Assembly (NCBI GenBank): GCA_036273915.1
Contig: DASUGR010000220.1
Location: 1 to 9,422 of the forward strand
Source of the DNA: PLA2 sp036273915
GTDB taxonomy: Bacteria; Planctomycetota; PLA2
DNA length: 9,422 nt
Direction of reading: 5' to 3'
Shown one piece after another: positions 7,604-9,422 of the stretch (positions are counted from its first letter, which is position 1; every line of letters starts with the position of its first letter). The notes under the pieces were generated by a model. It was not told the origin of the DNA. It made no database searches and saw nothing but the letters and a program-made list of their open reading frames with translations. A program made the translations under genes and the position numbers.

Positions 7604-8584
7604 GTGGAAGGCCTGATCACTCTCCTCCTCGCCGGCGGCCGGGGCATGCGGCTGCGGCCGCTCACCCGCCGGCTCGCCAAACCGGCCGTGCCCTTCGCGG
7701 GCCGGCGCCTCATCGACTTCACGCTCGAGAACGCCGCGCGTTCGTCGCTCGGCCGCGTCCTCGTGCTGACGCAGCACCTCGCCTCGACGGTCGGGGAGCA
7801 CGTGCGCACCCGCTGGGAGGGCCGCGCCGACATCCTCTCCTCGCACGCGGCCGGGCAGCGCTACGGCGGGACGGCCGACGCGGTGCGCATCGCACTCCGC
7901 CACGTCGGCGACGGCGACCGCGTCCTCGTGCTGCCGTGCCATCACATCGGCATCACCGACTACCGCTGGCTGGTCGCGACGCACGTGATGGCGGACGCCG
8001 ACGCCACCATGCCCGTCGCGCGCGTCACCGTCGACGAGGCGCCCGGGCTCGACGTGTTCGAGGCGGGGCCGTCGGGCCTTGTCCGCCGGCACCTGCAGCG
8101 GCCGGCCGCGCCGCCGGTCGCGCCGCTCGCGAGCGTCGGCATCTGCCTCTTCGAACGCCGCGCGCTCGAGGCCGCGCTCGCCGAGAACGAGGACGCGATG
8201 GACCTCGAGCGCGACCTCCTGCCGCGCATGGTCGAGGGCGGCGCGCGGATCGCAGTGCGCCCGTTCCCTGGCCCGCGCCGGGGCATCACGGACATCGACG
8301 ACTACTTCGAGGCGCACGCTGCCTACCGGACCAACGGCTGCTACGTCTGGCCGCGCGCGAAGGTCGCGCCCGACGCGAGGGTCGAAGACTCGATCCTCCT
8401 CGACGGCGCGGAGGTGGGAGAGCGCGCGTGCCTCCGCCGCACGATCGTGGATGAAGGAGTGAGGGTGCCCGCGGGAGCGAGGATCGGATTTGACCCGGAG
8501 GAGGACCGCGCGCTCGGCTACGTGACCAAGGGCGGCGTCACCGTCCTCACGTCGGCTGCCTCCGCCGCGCCCGTGATGGCGTAG
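7604..8584 (+). CDS. Divergent GlgC-family nucleotidyltransferase (ADP-glucose pyrophosphorylase-like), active-site Asp replaced
   Basis: GlgC makes ADP-glucose from ATP and glucose-1-phosphate for glycogen synthesis. This 326-residue homologue is shorter than usual GlgC (roughly 400-430). The N-terminal half is a Rossmann-like nucleotidyltransferase domain with LLLAGGRGMRLRPLT (7-21), AKPAV (25-29) and YGGTADAV, matching the ATP-binding face. The C-terminus, after about 240, matches the end of GlgC's left-handed beta-helix (EVGERACLRRTIVDEG, then a PEEDRALGY segment). The shortfall is mostly in the linker and early helix. The GlgC AGDH motif reads PCHH here (111-114), so the catalytic Asp (Asp142 in E. 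coli numbering, from memory) is His113. The glucose-1-phosphate motif VEKP reads LQRP (164-167), with Lys to Arg. DLERD (200-204) keeps the later Asp. It could be a non-catalytic, GlgD-like regulatory subunit or an enzyme with altered substrate. The GTG start is chosen because the first in-frame Met lies inside the nucleotide-binding loop. The stop is TAG at 8582-8584. Confidence 0.88.
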   Translation: MEGLITLLLAGGRGMRLRPLTRRLAKPAVPFAGRRLIDFTLENAARSSLGRVLVLTQHLASTVGEHVRTRWEGRADILSSHAAGQRYGGTADAVRIALRHVGDGDRVLVLPCHHIGITDYRWLVATHVMADADATMPVARVTVDEAPGLDVFEAGPSGLVRRHLQRPAAPPVAPLASVGICLFERRALEAALAENEDAMDLERDLLPRMVEGGARIAVRPFPGPRRGITDIDDYFEAHAAYRTNGCYVWPRAKVAPDARVEDSILLDGAEVGERACLRRTIVDEGVRVPAGARIGFDPEEDRALGYVTKGGVTVLTSAASAAPVMA

Positions 8585-8609
8585 CCCGCGGATCGGCGGC
8601 CCCGAAGGA

Positions 8610-8629
8610 CCCGGACCCAATGGTCCGGG
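8610..8629. terminator. Perfect 8-bp hairpin between convergent genes, possible bidirectional terminator
   Basis: CCCGGACC (8610-8617) and GGTCCGGG (8622-8629) pair perfectly around a CAAT loop. The repeat sits 26 bases after the GlgC-like stop and 34 bases from the ligA stop, a typical place for a shared terminator. No T-run follows on either strand. The local AT-rich patch (TAAATAATT, 8641-8649) starts 12 bases beyond the stem, so termination strength is doubtful. Nothing else is seen in the 8585-8662 gap. Confidence 0.5.
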
Positions 8630-8662
8630 GTCGATCGCCATAAATAATTGCCCCAACGTACG

Positions 8663-9422
8663 TTACGGCGCTCGACCCGCGTACTCGGTACAACGTCGGA
8701 GGAATTCTTCTTCGGTCACGACCGCGATGCCGAGCTCCGCCGCCTTCTTCAGCTTGCTGCCCGCCTTCTCGCCCGCTACCACGAGCGTCGTCTTCTTCGT
8801 GATCGACGAGCCCACCACCGCCCCCGCGCCCACCGCCCGCGCCTTCGCCGCATCGCGCGTCAGCTGCTGCAGCGTCCCCGTGAACACCACCACCTCGCCC
8901 GCCAGCGGCCCCTCCGTCCGGCGCTCGAACGCCCGTGGCTCCACGCCCGCCGCGCGCAGGCGCCCGATCATGTCGCGCGCGTCCGCGCTCCCGAAGTACT
9001 CGCGGATGCTCTTCGCCACCTCGGGCCCGATCTCCTCGACCGACAGCAGGTCCTCCTCGGTCGCCTCCATCAGCGCGTCCAGCGTGTGGAAGCGCTCCGC
9101 GAGGATCTCCGCGATCCGCTCGCCGACGTTCCGGATCCCGAGCGCGTTCACGAAGCGGTGGAGCGGCGGCCGCTTGCTCCGCTCGATCTGCCCGATCAGG
9201 TTCTTCGCGGACTTCTCGGCCATCCGCTCCAGTTCCGCGAGATCCTCCGCCTTCAGTCGGTAGAGGTCCGCCGGGTCCTTGACCATCCCCTTCGCGACGA
9301 GCTGCGCCACGAGCTTCTCGCCGAGCCCCTCGATGTCCATCGCGCGCCGCGACGCGAAGTGGCGGATCCCCTGCTCCACCTGCGCCGGGCAGCGCGCGTT
9401 CGGGCACCGCGACGAAACTGCG
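8663..9422 (-). CDS. ligA: NAD-dependent DNA ligase LigA, C-terminal part (5' end outside window)
   Basis: LigA seals nicks in duplex DNA using NAD+ in replication and repair. The window holds the last 252 residues of about 670, read from 9421 to the TAA at 8665-8663. It opens inside the Cys4 zinc finger with RCPNARCPAQ (5-14), which supplies the last two zinc Cys, followed by GIRHFASRRAMDIEGLGEKL, a hallmark LigA sequence. Helix-hairpin-helix motifs follow at about 32-42, 93-111 (ALGIRNVGERIAEIL) and 122-139 (VEEIGPEVAKSI), which grip the DNA backbone. The BRCT domain fills about 171-245 (GEVVVFTGTLQQLTRDAAKA, then the TLVVAGEKAGSKLKKA stretch). The adenylation, OB-fold and start lie beyond base 9422. 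The internal GTG at 9379 is a Val codon, not a start, because LigA similarity continues through it. The gene is convergent with the GlgC-like gene and probably belongs to a separate transcription unit. No missing residues or frameshift are seen. Confidence 0.97.
   Translation of the reverse strand, partial: AVSSRCPNARCPAQVEQGIRHFASRRAMDIEGLGEKLVAQLVAKGMVKDPADLYRLKAEDLAELERMAEKSAKNLIGQIERSKRPPLHRFVNALGIRNVGERIAEILAERFHTLDALMEATEEDLLSVEEIGPEVAKSIREYFGSADARDMIGRLRAAGVEPRAFERRTEGPLAGEVVVFTGTLQQLTRDAAKARAVGAGAVVGSSITKKTTLVVAGEKAGSKLKKAAELGIAVVTEEEFLRRCTEYAGRAP

Noticed and set aside
7556..8656. A 366-codon antisense frame opposite the GlgC-like gene
   Set aside because: It is a shadow of the real coding strand: Arg/Asp/Val/Ala-rich with no recognisable domain, whereas the plus frame matches GlgC along its length.
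8655..8664. The 10-base palindrome AACGTACGTT at the ligA stop
   Set aside because: It is short, single and overlaps the stop codon; there is no second copy or neighbouring promoter to suggest an operator.
8547..9407. A 286-codon minus-strand frame overlapping ligA
   Set aside because: It is an off-frame reading of ligA with Gly/Arg-rich composition; the ligA frame shows zinc-finger, HhH and BRCT motifs.
1..9422. CRISPR arrays, tRNA or rRNA genes, transposases, toxin-antitoxin or defence genes
   Set aside because: I saw no regularly spaced direct repeats, RNA gene signatures or matching protein motifs on either strand.

Overview
The window is very GC-rich and densely coding, with G/C at most third codon positions, and comes from a bacterium with a high-GC genome. 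The only near-universal marker, the C-terminal part of an NAD-dependent DNA ligase on the minus strand, confirms bacterial origin but does not fix the phylum. The giant membrane-anchored protein that fills the first three quarters resembles, in its VPY...DRVFLP entry motif and Gly-rich linker, large secreted proteins I associate with Planctomycetota. A myxobacterial or acidobacterial source is also possible, so the phylum is a weak guess.

Layout: (1) 1-7002 (+) is the 3' 2333 codons of a giant extracytoplasmic protein whose start lies upstream of the window. It consists of two collinear, diverged copies of one architecture: beta-rich repeats, a coiled-coil or low-complexity linker, then a C-terminal transmembrane anchor. 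Between the copies sit three hydrophobic segments and a stretch that looks like an internal signal peptide. (2) 7032-7514 (+) is a small protein made of two CBS domains, 29 bases after the giant gene and with a good Shine-Dalgarno site. (3) 7604-8584 (+) is a short, divergent GlgC-family nucleotidyltransferase (ADP-glucose pyrophosphorylase type) in which the position of the catalytic Asp is His. (4) 8663-9422 (-) is the 3' part of ligA, convergent with the first three genes. The two longer gaps (89 and 78 bases) each hold one perfect inverted repeat; neither has a clear T-tract.

The three plus-strand genes could be one transcription unit. A CBS pair, which in this superfamily often binds adenine nucleotides, next to a GlgC-like protein that may have lost catalysis, would fit an energy-sensing or allosteric role in glycogen or nucleotide-sugar metabolism; this is inference from adjacency. 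Nothing ties the giant protein to that role. I see no mobile element, CRISPR array, RNA gene or defence system. The most notable signals are the duplicated or fused giant protein and the apparently catalytically altered GlgC homologue.
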